From contig JAZNCN010000014.1 of assembly GCA_045587545.1 (NCBI GenBank), positions 1-22,514 of the forward strand: a DNA stretch of 22,514 bases, in the 5' to 3' direction. The position numbers and the translations under genes were made by a program. The stretch is from Caccoplasma_A sp045587545 (GTDB lineage: Bacteria > Bacteroidota > Bacteroidia > Bacteroidales > G3-4614). This document shows, piece after piece, positions 13,414 to 22,231 of the stretch; the stretch's first letter is position 1, and the number at the start of each line of letters is the position of its first letter. The notes below the pieces were generated by a model that had not been told where the DNA came from, did no database searches, and saw only the letters and a program-made list of their open reading frames with translations.

Positions 13414-15954
13414 CTATTCTTTATCTTCAGATTTAATTTCTGTTTCATTACCTTGTTCTGTTATCTCTTGCGATAGAGTTTCTGTATTTTCAGCCTCAAC
13501 AACAGGTTGCTCCTCCTCTTTATCTACCACACATACAGATGCTATCTCATCATTCCTTTTCTCCAAGTTTATCAAACGAACACCTTGTGTTGCTCTACCC
13601 ATAACTCTAACAGTTTCTAAACTCATACGAAGAGTTATTCCTGATTTATTTATAATTACAAGGTCATTTTCATCTGTAACGCTCTTCAATGCTATCAAAT
13701 CGCCGGTTTTATCGGTAATATTCATAGTTTTAACACCTTTACCTCCTCGATTTGTTATACGATAATCCTCAACAAACGAGCGTTTTCCATAACCTTGTTC
13801 TGAAACTACCATTACGGTTTCTTTCTCTCGGTCATTAATACAAACCATTCCTACAACTTCGTCCTTACCATCATCATCAAGAGTTATAGCTTTAACTCCT
13901 GTTGACATACGACCCATTTCACGAACTTTACTCTCATGGAAACGAATTGCACGACCATATCTGTTAGCTATAATTATCTCTGAATCGCCATTGGTTAGAC
14001 CTACTTGTATTACTTGGTCATCTTCTCTAATAATGATTGCATTAACACCTTTTTGTCGTGGGCGTGAATATGCCTCAAGTTTTGTTTTCTTAATTATACC
14101 TTGCTTAGTACAGAATACAAGATTATGTGTTGTATTAAACTCTGGGTCTTGAAGGTTCTTAACTCTGATAAATGCATTAACCTTATCGTCGGAATCAATA
14201 TTCAACAGGTTTTGGATAGCTCTTCCTTTTGAGTTCTTAGAACCTTCAGGAATATCATAAACCTTCATCCAGTAACATTTACCGCGTTGGGTAAAGAACA
14301 ACATATAACTATGCATTGAAGCAGGGTAGATATACTCAATAAAGTCTTCGTCGCGAGTATCACTTCCTTTAGCTCCTACTCCACCCCTGTTCTGACTACG
14401 GAAATCTGCCAACGGAGTACGTTTAATATAACCCATATGCGAAATGGTTATTATCATTTCATCATCAGCATAGAAGTCTTCAGGATTAAACTCCTCAGAA
14501 GCATAAACAATTTCGCTTCTACGCTCATCAGCATATTTCTCTTTAACTTCCAACAATTCGTCAGTAACAACTTGCATACAAACAGCATTATCAGCCAAAA
14601 TAGTCTTTAGATATGCAATTTGTTCCATTGTTGAGTTATATTTCTCTCTTAAGTCAGCTTGCTCCATTCCGGTAAGTTGACCTAATCGCATATCAACAAT
14701 AGCCTTAGCTTGAGCATCTGACAAGCCAAAACGCTCCTTTAATCCTTCACGAGCCATATCGCGAGTTTTAGAAGCACGGATAATGGCAATAACCTCATCT
14801 AAGTGGTCACATGCCAATATCAAACCTTCCAATATATGAGCACGTTCTTCAGCTTTATTTAATTCAAATTTGGTACGACGTATAACAACCTCATGACGAT
14901 GTTTAACAAAAGACTCAATAAGATCTTTTAAATTCAACAATTTAGGACGTCCCTCAACCAATGCTATATTGTTTACACTAAAAGATGATTGTAATGCCGT
15001 CATCTTATAAAGTTTATTCAATATTACATTTGAATTTGCATCTTTCTTAATATCAATAACAATACGCATTCCTGAACGATTGTCAGACTCATCGTTTATA
15101 TTTGATATTCCTTCAATGCGTTTGTCTTCAACAAGATCTGCTATACTTTTAATAAGTTCAGCTTTATTAACGCCATAAGGTATTTCGGTAACAACAATCT
15201 TTTCGCGTGTGCCTTCCATCTCAATTTCAGCTTTTGCACGCATTATTACCCTACCCTTACCTGTTTCATATGCCTCCTTTACTCCGGCATATCCATATAT
15301 ATATCCGCCTGTTGGGAAATCAGGAGCCTTAATATAATGCATCAATCCCTCAACAGTTATTTCGGGGTCATTAATATAAGCAACAACACCATCGATAACC
15401 TCACCAAGGTTATGGGTTGGCATATTTGTTGCCATACCTACAGCAATACCTGAAACTCCATTTACCAAAAGGTTGGGAATTCTTGTAGGAAGCACTACCG
15501 GCTCTTGTAATGTATCATCAAAGTTATTTTGGAAATCGACAGTATCTTTGTCAATATCTTGCAACATCTCCTCAGCTATTTTTGACAAGCGAGCTTCAGT
15601 ATAACGCATAGCAGCAGGGCTATCACCATCAACCGAACCAAAGTTTCCATGACCGTCAACAAGCATATAACGCATTGAGAACGGTTGTGCCATACGCACC
15701 ATTGTCAAATACACTGAAGAGTCGCCATGAGGGTGATATTTACCTAATACATCACCAACAATTCTTGCAGATTTTTTATGAGGTTTATTTGAGTTATTAC
15801 CTAACTCATTCATACCATACAATACCCTACGATGAACCGGTTTAAAACCATCTCTAACATCGGGCAAAGCACGAGCAACAATAACCGACATCGAATAATC
15901 GATGTACGATTTTTTCATCTCCTCTTCAATGTTAATTTTAATTATACGATCCAT
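13414..15954 (-). CDS. gyrA: DNA gyrase subunit A
   Basis: The 846-residue protein is the DNA-breaking subunit of gyrase, which introduces negative supercoils with GyrB. N-terminal breakage-reunion domain: VRDGFKPVHRRVLY, GKYHPHGDSSVY (71-82), and the catalytic Tyr118 in AAMRYTEARL. The C-terminal half is the beta-pinwheel, with repeats such as SQNRGGVGAKG, FCTKQGIIKKT, NRYGRAIRF and ITNRGGKGVKT; the last is the GyrA-box and marks it as gyrase rather than ParC. A Glu-rich tail of about 40 residues ends it. In the quinolone-resistance region the Ser83 equivalent is present (Ser79), while the Asp87 equivalent is Leu83. No clear promoter was found in the 334-bp divergent gap with clpC. Confidence 0.97.
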   Translation of the reverse strand: MDRIIKINIEEEMKKSYIDYSMSVIVARALPDVRDGFKPVHRRVLYGMNELGNNSNKPHKKSARIVGDVLGKYHPHGDSSVYLTMVRMAQPFSMRYMLVDGHGNFGSVDGDSPAAMRYTEARLSKIAEEMLQDIDKDTVDFQNNFDDTLQEPVVLPTRIPNLLVNGVSGIAVGMATNMPTHNLGEVIDGVVAYINDPEITVEGLMHYIKAPDFPTGGYIYGYAGVKEAYETGKGRVIMRAKAEIEMEGTREKIVVTEIPYGVNKAELIKSIADLVEDKRIEGISNINDESDNRSGMRIVIDIKKDANSNVILNKLYKMTALQSSFSVNNIALVEGRPKLLNLKDLIESFVKHRHEVVIRRTKFELNKAEERAHILEGLILACDHLDEVIAIIRASKTRDMAREGLKERFGLSDAQAKAIVDMRLGQLTGMEQADLREKYNSTMEQIAYLKTILADNAVCMQVVTDELLEVKEKYADERRSEIVYASEEFNPEDFYADDEMIITISHMGYIKRTPLADFRSQNRGGVGAKGSDTRDEDFIEYIYPASMHSYMLFFTQRGKCYWMKVYDIPEGSKNSKGRAIQNLLNIDSDDKVNAFIRVKNLQDPEFNTTHNLVFCTKQGIIKKTKLEAYSRPRQKGVNAIIIREDDQVIQVGLTNGDSEIIIANRYGRAIRFHESKVREMGRMSTGVKAITLDDDGKDEVVGMVCINDREKETVMVVSEQGYGKRSFVEDYRITNRGGKGVKTMNITDKTGDLIALKSVTDENDLVIINKSGITLRMSLETVRVMGRATQGVRLINLEKRNDEIASVCVVDKEEEQPVVEAENTETLSQEITEQGNETEIKSEDKE

Positions 15955-16176
15955 TATTTAATATAGATTTTATTCAAGTTTATAACCTTTTACAAAAACT
16001 GCACTAAGATAATACATTTTGCCCGATTAGTAAAATTTTTATTAACTAAAATACTCTACAAAAAAAGATAATATCACAATTTCGACTTATAAAAAAAGCC
16101 ACATATTTATTTAATTTTTTGACAAATAAATATAAATATGGTTTAAATATTAATTATTTGGAGTATAAAATAAAAT

Positions 16177-16192
16177 TTGGCACACTATTTGT
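16177..16192 (+). promoter_or_regulatory. Probable sigma-54 (RpoN) promoter of clpC
   Basis: TTGGCAC-N5-TTGT matches the sigma-54 -24/-12 consensus (TTGGCAC-N5-TTGC) apart from T for C in the last base. It is on the plus strand 96 bp before the clpC ATG, giving a predicted start near 16204. No Bacteroides-type TAnnTTTG element competes. The rest of the 334-bp gap (15955-16176) is AT-rich and shows no other element I can define, including none for gyrA. Confidence 0.55.
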
Positions 16193-16207
16193 CGTTATTA
16201 ATATATG

Positions 16208-16271
16208 AAAGATGTAATTTTGAATCTAAATTAAAATTTAAACATATAAAAGTCATATAAATTACATCTTT
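16208..16271 (+). promoter_or_regulatory. Long hairpin in the clpC 5' UTR
   Basis: AAAGATGTAATTT (16208-16220) pairs perfectly with AAATTACATCTTT (16259-16271) over 13 bp, with a 38-nt AT-rich loop. The stem would lie at the very 5' end of the predicted transcript and ends 17 nt before the start codon. It could stabilise the mRNA, respond to temperature, or bind a regulator as DNA. Confidence 0.5.
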
Positions 16272-16288
16272 GACTTAAGCAATCTATT

Positions 16289-18817
16289 ATGGAGCAAAAT
16301 TTTTCAAAAAGATTAAAAGATATATTAGGTTTTAGCAGAGAAGAAGCACAGCGAACAGGCTATACTCAAATTACTCCGGAACACCTTTTATTAGGTATTC
16401 TTAGAGAAGGGACAGGAAAGGCCATTGACGCTATAACAACGTTTGGAGTAGACCCTCAAAACATCAAGCATTCTGTTGAAAATGAGATTAGACTAATAGA
16501 GAATGAAACAACCAACACTCAAGATATTGCAATAGCAAAAATCTCCGACAGAATATTGAGAATAAGCGTACTTGAGGCTCGTTTATTAAGTAGCAAAGAG
16601 GTTGACAGCGAGCACCTATTATTAGCCATTCTTAAAGAGCAAAATTGTGCAGCATCGCAACTTTTAGAAAAAGAGCATATATCATACGCCAAAGTATATT
16701 CCTATATGGTTCAAGAAAATAAAAAAGAGAGTAACACGCATAATCCAAGTTCCGCATTTTCTAATGATGACGACGATTTTGATGACACTCTTGAAGAGTC
16801 AAACGAGAACACCCCTGTAAAGAAGCAGAAGACAGCAAAAGATAAAAGCAATAGCTCTGACACTCCCGTTTTAGACAGTTTTGGCATAGATATGACAAAA
16901 TTGGCATCAGAAGGAAAACTTGACCCCGTAATAGGCAGAGACATAGAGATTGAACGATTATCACAAATATTAAGCCGTCGTAAAAAAAACAACCCTGTAC
17001 TAATTGGAGAACCGGGAGTTGGTAAATCGGCAATAGTTGAAGGATTAGCCCTTAGAATAGTAAAGCACAAAGTATCAAGAATACTATTTGACAAACGCGT
17101 TGTATCACTTGATATGGCTTCAATTCTTGCAGGCACCAAGTATCGCGGGCAATTTGAGGAGAGAATAAAAGCCATTTTGACAGAGCTAAGCAAAAACAAA
17201 GATATTATCCTGTTTATTGACGAAATACACACAATAGTTGGTGCAGGAAGTGCAGCAGGCACTTTAGATGCAGCAAACATACTAAAACCCGCATTAGCAC
17301 GTGGCGATATACAATGCATTGGTGCTACAACCCTTGATGAGTACCGTAAAAGCATTGAGAAAGATGGAGCATTAGAACGCCGTTTCCAAAAAATCATAGT
17401 CAATCCTACAACAGAAGAAGAGACTATGCAAATTTTACGGAACATAAAGAGCAAATACGAAGAGTTTCATAACGTTGAATACACTGACGATGCTCTTGAA
17501 AACTGCGTAAAATTGACATCGCGATATATAAGCGACCGCAACTTCCCCGACAAGGCAATTGACGCCATGGACGAAGCCGGTTCAAAGGCCCATATAACAG
17601 ACATTGTCGCTCCAAAAGAGATAGAGGAGATTGAGAAAAAAATAGAGATAGAGGCATCTGCAAAAAGAGATGCAGTAACAGAGCAAAATTTTGAGCTTGC
17701 CGCAGAGCATCGCGATAATGAGAAGAAACTCCGCATTCAACTTGACGAAGCTAAAGAAAAATGGCAAGAAGAGTTGAAGAAAAACAAAAAAGTGGTTACA
17801 GCCGAAGCCATTGACGAAGTAGTATCAATGATGTCGGGAGTACCATTAAAACGAGTATCAGAAGGAGAAAACGAAAAGCTCCTAAAGATGAACGATATTT
17901 TAAAGAAATCAATCATTGGACAAGACGATGCAGTTAATAAAATAGTTAAAGCAATACGACGAAACAGAGTTGGATTAAAAGACCCCAAGAAACCTATTGG
18001 AACATTCATGTTCTTAGGACCTACAGGAGTTGGGAAAACCTATTTGGCAAAGAAACTTGCAGAGACACTATTTGACTCACAAGATGCGCTAATACGCGTT
18101 GATATGAGCGAATATATGGAAAAATTCAGCGTATCGCGCCTAATTGGAGCACCTCCGGGATATGTCGGATACGAAGAGGGCGGACAATTAACCGAAAGAG
18201 TTCGTCGTAAACCCTACTCTGTTGTTTTACTTGACGAAATTGAAAAGGCAAATGCCGATGTATTCAATCTATTACTACAAGTAATGGACGAAGGTCGCCT
18301 AACCGATAGTTTGGGCAGATATATTGACTTTAAAAACACAATTATAATACTAACATCAAACACCGGAACACGACAACTCAAAGAGTTTGGACAAGGAATA
18401 GGATTTGCATCGGATAACATTGAAAACAATCGAGAAGCAGCTCACGCAATAGTAAAAAAAGCGCTTAACAAATCATTCTCACCCGAGTTCCTAAACAGAA
18501 TTGATGATATAGTTATATTTGACAAACTCGACAGAGAGGCAATATTCCAAATAATAGACCTCGAATTAAAAGAGTTCTACGCCCGATTATCAGATATGGG
18601 ATATAGCCTTAAACTAAGCGATAAAGCCAAAAACTTTATTGCCGATGCAGGTTGCGATATACAATATGGCGCACGCCCTCTAAAACGAGCAATACAACAA
18701 TATCTCGAAGATGAAATAGCAGAACTCATTTTAATGGGCAACATAAAACAAGGCGACACCATATTAATTGATTACGACGAAAAAGATAAAAAGATAATAT
18801 CATCAATTGAAAAATAG
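16289..18817 (+). CDS. clpC: ClpC-type AAA+ unfoldase of the Clp protease
   Basis: The 842-residue class I Clp/HSP100 has the expected order of domains. The double Clp-N repeat occupies about 2-145 (SREEAQRTGYTQITPEHLLLGIL and VDSEHLLLAIL). NBD1 has Walker A GEPGVGKS (240-247) and Walker B ILFIDEIHTIVGAG. A UVR-type coiled middle segment (ENFELAAEHRD-like, about 465-490) distinguishes ClpC from ClpB and ClpA. NBD2 has Walker A GPTGVGKT (577-584) and VVLLDEIEKA. The ClpP-docking tripeptide IGF is at 704-706. It unfolds damaged or tagged proteins and feeds them to ClpP. It is divergent from gyrA and upstream of htpG, but a terminator separates it from htpG. A sigma-54 promoter and a UTR hairpin are proposed upstream. 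Confidence 0.97.
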   Translation: MEQNFSKRLKDILGFSREEAQRTGYTQITPEHLLLGILREGTGKAIDAITTFGVDPQNIKHSVENEIRLIENETTNTQDIAIAKISDRILRISVLEARLLSSKEVDSEHLLLAILKEQNCAASQLLEKEHISYAKVYSYMVQENKKESNTHNPSSAFSNDDDDFDDTLEESNENTPVKKQKTAKDKSNSSDTPVLDSFGIDMTKLASEGKLDPVIGRDIEIERLSQILSRRKKNNPVLIGEPGVGKSAIVEGLALRIVKHKVSRILFDKRVVSLDMASILAGTKYRGQFEERIKAILTELSKNKDIILFIDEIHTIVGAGSAAGTLDAANILKPALARGDIQCIGATTLDEYRKSIEKDGALERRFQKIIVNPTTEEETMQILRNIKSKYEEFHNVEYTDDALENCVKLTSRYISDRNFPDKAIDAMDEAGSKAHITDIVAPKEIEEIEKKIEIEASAKRDAVTEQNFELAAEHRDNEKKLRIQLDEAKEKWQEELKKNKKVVTAEAIDEVVSMMSGVPLKRVSEGENEKLLKMNDILKKSIIGQDDAVNKIVKAIRRNRVGLKDPKKPIGTFMFLGPTGVGKTYLAKKLAETLFDSQDALIRVDMSEYMEKFSVSRLIGAPPGYVGYEEGGQLTERVRRKPYSVVLLDEIEKANADVFNLLLQVMDEGRLTDSLGRYIDFKNTIIILTSNTGTRQLKEFGQGIGFASDNIENNREAAHAIVKKALNKSFSPEFLNRIDDIVIFDKLDREAIFQIIDLELKEFYARLSDMGYSLKLSDKAKNFIADAGCDIQYGARPLKRAIQQYLEDEIAELILMGNIKQGDTILIDYDEKDKKIISSIEK

Positions 18818-18878
18818 AGATATGTAAAAATGTCATTTACAAGTTCAATATTATAAAAACCATAAAACTAATAAGTCA

Positions 18879-18911
18879 AAATGTCAGTTGGCAACAACTG
18901 GCATTTTTTTT
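18879..18911 (+). terminator. Terminator of clpC
   Basis: AAATGTCAGTTG (18879-18890) pairs with CAACTGGCATTT (18895-18906) with one U-G pair and loop GCAA, followed by a T-tract. A smaller TGTAAA/TTTACA hairpin lies just after the clpC stop. Confidence 0.85.
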
Positions 18912-18961
18912 GTGTTTAATCTAATATAAAATTAAAATTACAAATAAAAACATATAAAACT

Positions 18962-21016
18962 ATGCAAAAAGGAACAATTGGGGTAACAACAGACAACATA
19001 TTCCCCGTCATCAAAAAATTCTTATACAGCGATCACGATATATTTCTACGTGAGTTGGTATCAAATGCCGTTGACGCAACACAAAAATTAAAAACCCTCT
19101 CATCAATAGGCGAATTCAAAGGCGAGTTGGGCGATATAAGTGTAAGAGTTTCAATTGACGAAAACGAAAAGACACTAACCGTATCGGATAGCGGTATAGG
19201 TATGACCTCTGACGAAATTGAGCGATACATAAACCAAATAGCATTCTCAAGCGCAGAGGAGTTCCTTGACAAATACAAAAACGATGCAAACGCAATAATC
19301 GGACACTTCGGATTAGGATTTTACTCAGCATTTATGGTTGCAAAAAAAGTAGTAATAAAAACCAAATCATACAAAGACGAAGCAAAAGCCGTAATGTGGA
19401 GTTGCGATGGCTCACCCGAATATGAGATGACCGAAATTGAAAAAGAGAGACGAGGAACAGATATAATTCTTTACATTGACGACGAAAACAAAGAGTTCTT
19501 AGAGAAGAACCGTATTGAAGCACTATTAAAGAAATATTGCAGTTTTCTCCCCGTTTCGGTAGTATTTGGCAAAGAGCAAGAGTGGAAAGATGGCAAATAT
19601 GTCGATACCGACAAAGACAATGTAATAAACGACACCACACCGGCATGGACTAAAAAACCAACCGACTTAACCGACGAAGATTACAAAAAATTCTATCAAC
19701 AACTATATCCCGGAATGGAAGAACCCCTATTCTGGATACACCTTAACGTTGATTACCCATTTAAATTAACCGGAATACTATATTTCCAAAAAGTAAAAAA
19801 CAATTTAGATATCTCACGCAACAAAATACAACTATATTGTAATCAAGTATTTGTAACAGATTCAGTTGAAGGCATTGTACCAGACTTCTTAATGTTGTTG
19901 CAAGGAGTAATTGACTCGCCCGACATACCATTGAACGTATCGCGTTCATACCTACAAAGCGACTCAAATGTAAAGAAAATATCAACATACATAACCAAAA
20001 AAGTAGCCGACCGACTTCAAGATATATTCAACAAAGAGCGCAAACAATTTGAAGAGAAGTGGGATCAAATAAAACTCTTCATAGAGTATGGAATAATATC
20101 AGATGAGAAATTCAACGAAAAAGCACTAAAATTTGCACTCATCAAAGATACCGAAGAGAAATACTATACACTCGACGAATACAAAACCCTCATTGAAGCA
20201 GAACAGACCGATAAAGATGGCAATATAACATACATATATGCCACCGACAAAACAGCACAATACTCATACATTGAAGCAGCACAAGCAAAAGGCTACAATG
20301 TACTGCTAATGGACGGACAATTAGACGTTCACTTCATAGGAATGTTAGAACAAAAAATTGAGAAGAGCCGTTTTGTAAGAGTTGACAGCAATGTAGCAGA
20401 CAAACTTGTTGAAAAAGCAAACAACAACGTAGTAGAGCTCAGCAACATACAAAAAGAGATGACAGAGACAGTCTTTAAGACACAAATCCCCGAAATTGAA
20501 AAGAGCAATTTCATTGTAACATTCGAGGCAATAGGAGAATCATCACAACCAATAGTAATAACTCAAAACGAGTTTATGCGCAGAATGAAAGATATGTCGG
20601 CGCTACAACCCGGAATGATGAATTTCTACGGAGAAATGCCCGACAGTTACAGCTTGATAATCAACACCGAAAACCCTGTATCAAAAAAGGCAATAGAACA
20701 AATTGAAGAGGGTTGCAAAGCTGAAATAATGCCAATTATCGAAACAATAAACAAAAACAACAGCGAGATAGAGGCACTCAAAGCATCACATAAAGAGAAA
20801 AAAGATGACGAAATACCTGTATCAGAAAAAGAGGAGATAAGAAGCAAAGAGAACGAAATTACCGAGCTACGAAAAAAAGAGAATGATATCCTTACCAAAT
20901 ACGGAGCAGAAAACAAATTAGTAAAACAACTAATTGATTTGGCACTACTATCAAACAATATGCTAAAAGGCGAAGCATTAAGCAAATTCATAAAACGCTC
21001 AGTAGAACTATTGTAA
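18962..21016 (+). CDS. htpG: Hsp90-family chaperone HtpG
   Basis: The 684-residue protein is a cytoplasmic Hsp90. The N-terminal GHKL ATPase is complete: FLRELVSNAVDA (Glu31, Asn35, Asp38), SDSGIGM (76-81 being DSGIGM), GHFGLGFYSAFM (114-125) and RRGTDIIL. The middle domain carries FWIHLNVDYPFKLTGILYF and the catalytic-loop sequence LNVSRSYLQSD, whose Arg reaches the ATP gamma-phosphate. The C-terminal dimerisation region is charged and ends ALSKFIKRSVELL. It is somewhat longer than E. coli HtpG (624 residues) because of extra acidic or lysine-rich helices near 600-650, as in other Bacteroidota. It helps refold clients with DnaK. No promoter is recognisable in the 50 bp before it; it is separately terminated from clpC. 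Confidence 0.97.
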   Translation: MQKGTIGVTTDNIFPVIKKFLYSDHDIFLRELVSNAVDATQKLKTLSSIGEFKGELGDISVRVSIDENEKTLTVSDSGIGMTSDEIERYINQIAFSSAEEFLDKYKNDANAIIGHFGLGFYSAFMVAKKVVIKTKSYKDEAKAVMWSCDGSPEYEMTEIEKERRGTDIILYIDDENKEFLEKNRIEALLKKYCSFLPVSVVFGKEQEWKDGKYVDTDKDNVINDTTPAWTKKPTDLTDEDYKKFYQQLYPGMEEPLFWIHLNVDYPFKLTGILYFQKVKNNLDISRNKIQLYCNQVFVTDSVEGIVPDFLMLLQGVIDSPDIPLNVSRSYLQSDSNVKKISTYITKKVADRLQDIFNKERKQFEEKWDQIKLFIEYGIISDEKFNEKALKFALIKDTEEKYYTLDEYKTLIEAEQTDKDGNITYIYATDKTAQYSYIEAAQAKGYNVLLMDGQLDVHFIGMLEQKIEKSRFVRVDSNVADKLVEKANNNVVELSNIQKEMTETVFKTQIPEIEKSNFIVTFEAIGESSQPIVITQNEFMRRMKDMSALQPGMMNFYGEMPDSYSLIINTENPVSKKAIEQIEEGCKAEIMPIIETINKNNSEIEALKASHKEKKDDEIPVSEKEEIRSKENEITELRKKENDILTKYGAENKLVKQLIDLALLSNNMLKGEALSKFIKRSVELL

Positions 21017-21042
21017 TAAAAATACTCCGTTAGGATATTAAT

Positions 21043-21080
21043 ATCAAATAGCCTGTCTGCACGCAGACAGGCTATTTGAT
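21043..21080. terminator. Perfect 17-bp hairpin between convergent htpG and the four-helix-bundle gene
   Basis: ATCAAATAGCCTGTCTG (21043-21059) pairs perfectly with 21064-21080 around loop CACG. It lies 26 bp after htpG and 48 bp before the end of the opposing gene. Neither strand has a strong U-tract, so it is probably a bidirectional end or a stability hairpin. Confidence 0.6.
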
Positions 21081-21128
21081 TGAGAAACAAAGTTAGAGTA
21101 CAAAACGTTATAAGGGTTATAAAAAGAA

Positions 21129-21695
21129 CTATTCCTTTACTTTATGCTCGCTTCTCCATTTTAAGCGCTCACGTGTCATCTCCTCTTTAATACCACCATT
21201 TTCAAGAAAGTCTTGTTTAATACGATCAAAATATCGTTTTAATAGATAATCTGTTTGGCGTATTAGGATAATGGCTATATTCGCAATTGTCTCGTCAGAA
21301 CGTTCCTCTATTGCATTTCTGTAATAATCAGAGTCATTATGAGTAGCACAGACCTTTCGAGCCTGTTCGTGCTTTTTGCTCGATTCCTCCCATAGTTGTA
21401 ACCCTCTCACTCGCAAATAATCCTTATAATCCTCAAGCAGTTCTTGAAGACTGGCTTTAGCAACATTCAATAACTTAATTTCTGTCTCTGCTGAAGTAGT
21501 AGATGCACTACAACCCTCAACAATATTCTGTTTACCCGATCGAGCAGCCTGTATCATTTGGTCTATTGTGCGATCTCCTTTATGCAAATATTTGTGTGCA
21601 AAATAGTAAGTTACGTCATATACACATACAGATTTCTTGTAACATATGAGCTCTTCGTAATTACCTTTTTGTCGGATAAAATCTTGGCTTTGCAT
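21129..21695 (-). CDS. Four-helix-bundle protein of the 23S rRNA intervening-sequence (S23) family, long 'suffix' form
   Basis: The 188-residue protein is all-helical and charged, without a signal peptide. It carries the family's signature ELICYKKSVCVYDVTYYF, KGDRTIDQMIQAARSGKQNIVEG, and TSAETEIKLLNVAKASLQELLEDYKDYL. The C-terminal third (HEQARKVCATHNDSDYY through KRYFDRIKQDFLENGG) is an extension beyond the short S23 proteins, as in the Bacteroidota group annotated as 'four helix bundle suffix domain'. Short relatives form pentameric helical bundles, and some are encoded inside 23S rRNA intervening sequences. The function is unknown. Here it is not in an rRNA gene. It has its own strong promoter match at 21711 and is flanked upstream by a repeat-rich spacer. 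Confidence 0.88.
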   Translation of the reverse strand: MQSQDFIRQKGNYEELICYKKSVCVYDVTYYFAHKYLHKGDRTIDQMIQAARSGKQNIVEGCSASTTSAETEIKLLNVAKASLQELLEDYKDYLRVRGLQLWEESSKKHEQARKVCATHNDSDYYRNAIEERSDETIANIAIILIRQTDYLLKRYFDRIKQDFLENGGIKEEMTRERLKWRSEHKVKE

Positions 21696-21710
21696 AATTT
21701 TTCTTTTTTA

Positions 21711-21742
21711 CAAAATTATAGAACGATAACAAATTTGGCAAA
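21711..21742 (-). promoter_or_regulatory. Promoter of the four-helix-bundle gene
   Basis: On the minus strand TTTG (21739-21742), 20 bases, then TAATTTTG (21711-21718): both boxes and the spacing are exact. The predicted start is around 21704, leaving a leader of only about 9 nt before the ATG at 21695. Confidence 0.65.
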
Positions 21743-21811
21743 TAATCCCATTGTTATCTTGTAAAAGAGCACTGCAATTATAATTACTTGTTTGTTTCAA
21801 AAGGCAAAAAA

Positions 21812-21837
21812 GACAACAATGACAACAATGACAACAA
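21812..21837. repeat. 9-bp tandem repeat (GACAACAAT), about three copies
   Basis: GACAACAAT at 21812 and 21821, then GACAACAA at 21830 running into AGCG. It lies in the 536-bp gene-free spacer (21696-22231), which otherwise holds the repeats and palindrome listed separately. Confidence 0.85.
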
Positions 21838-21915
21838 AGCGTAGCTTTAGGTTTACTTTTTTTTAAGCAGACTCATTTTGTGTTTGCAGTTCCTTTCAGC
21901 CATTTCTTTGTCGGA

Positions 21916-21959
21916 CCCCTGCCTTTATGCCCTTTTAGTCCTTAAAGGCATTTTGGGCA
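21916..21959. repeat. 44-bp direct repeat, copy A, with interleaved stems
   Basis: It differs from copy B (21999-22042) at two of 44 bases. GCCTTTA (21921-21927) can pair with TAAAGGC (21943-21949), and TGCCC (21928-21932) with GGGCA (21955-21959). The pairs are interleaved as in an H-type pseudoknot. A competing simple hairpin CCTTT/AAAGG (21931-21935, 21944-21948) is also possible. Confidence 0.85.
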
Positions 21960-21998
21960 CGTTAATTTATAATTCCTCATTTCTAATTAAAAAACTTT

Positions 21999-22042
21999 CC
22001 CCTGTCTTTATGCCCTTTTAGCCCTTAAAGGCATTTTGGGCA
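21999..22042. repeat. 44-bp direct repeat, copy B
   Basis: It starts 83 bp after copy A. GTCTTTA (22004-22010) pairs with TAAAGGC (22026-22032), the change from C to T giving a G-U pair instead of breaking the stem. TGCCC (22011-22015) pairs with GGGCA (22038-22042). The other difference lies in the loop. The 39 bp between the copies is AT-rich. Confidence 0.85.
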
Positions 22043-22121
22043 ACTAATAGCTAAAAACTATGAGCTTTTTTACGCTATTTTCTCTCATTTTTTCTAAAAA
22101 TTTAGATAATTATAGTAAAAT

Positions 22122-22135
22122 ATATTCGCGAATAT
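22122..22135. promoter_or_regulatory. 14-bp perfect palindrome, possible operator
   Basis: ATATTCGCGAATAT is perfectly self-complementary and centred about 100 bp before the unknown gene at 22232. It has the form of a dimeric regulator site, but no regulator is in the window. Confidence 0.35.
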
Positions 22136-22207
22136 TGCCATAACTCCACTATTTATAGGCGTTTGAAAATATTTTTATATTCCATAGTCTTAGGGGACTT
22201 CCAATAT

Positions 22208-22215
22208 TATATTTG
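22208..22215 (+). promoter_or_regulatory. -7 promoter element of the last gene
   Basis: TATATTTG matches TAnnTTTG, 16 bp before the ATG at 22232. No TTTG lies at the expected -33 distance. Confidence 0.35.
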
Positions 22216-22231
22216 TGGTAAAATTTTTAGT

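Noticed and set aside
16711..17454. Long minus-strand open frame (247 codons) opposite clpC
   Set aside because: It lies wholly antisense to the conserved ClpC ATPase domain and its translation is Ser/Leu/Phe-rich with no recognisable domain, as expected of a shadow frame.
21558..21764. Plus-strand open frame opposite the four-helix-bundle gene start
   Set aside because: It overlaps the conserved N-terminus and promoter of the minus-strand gene and shows no family features.
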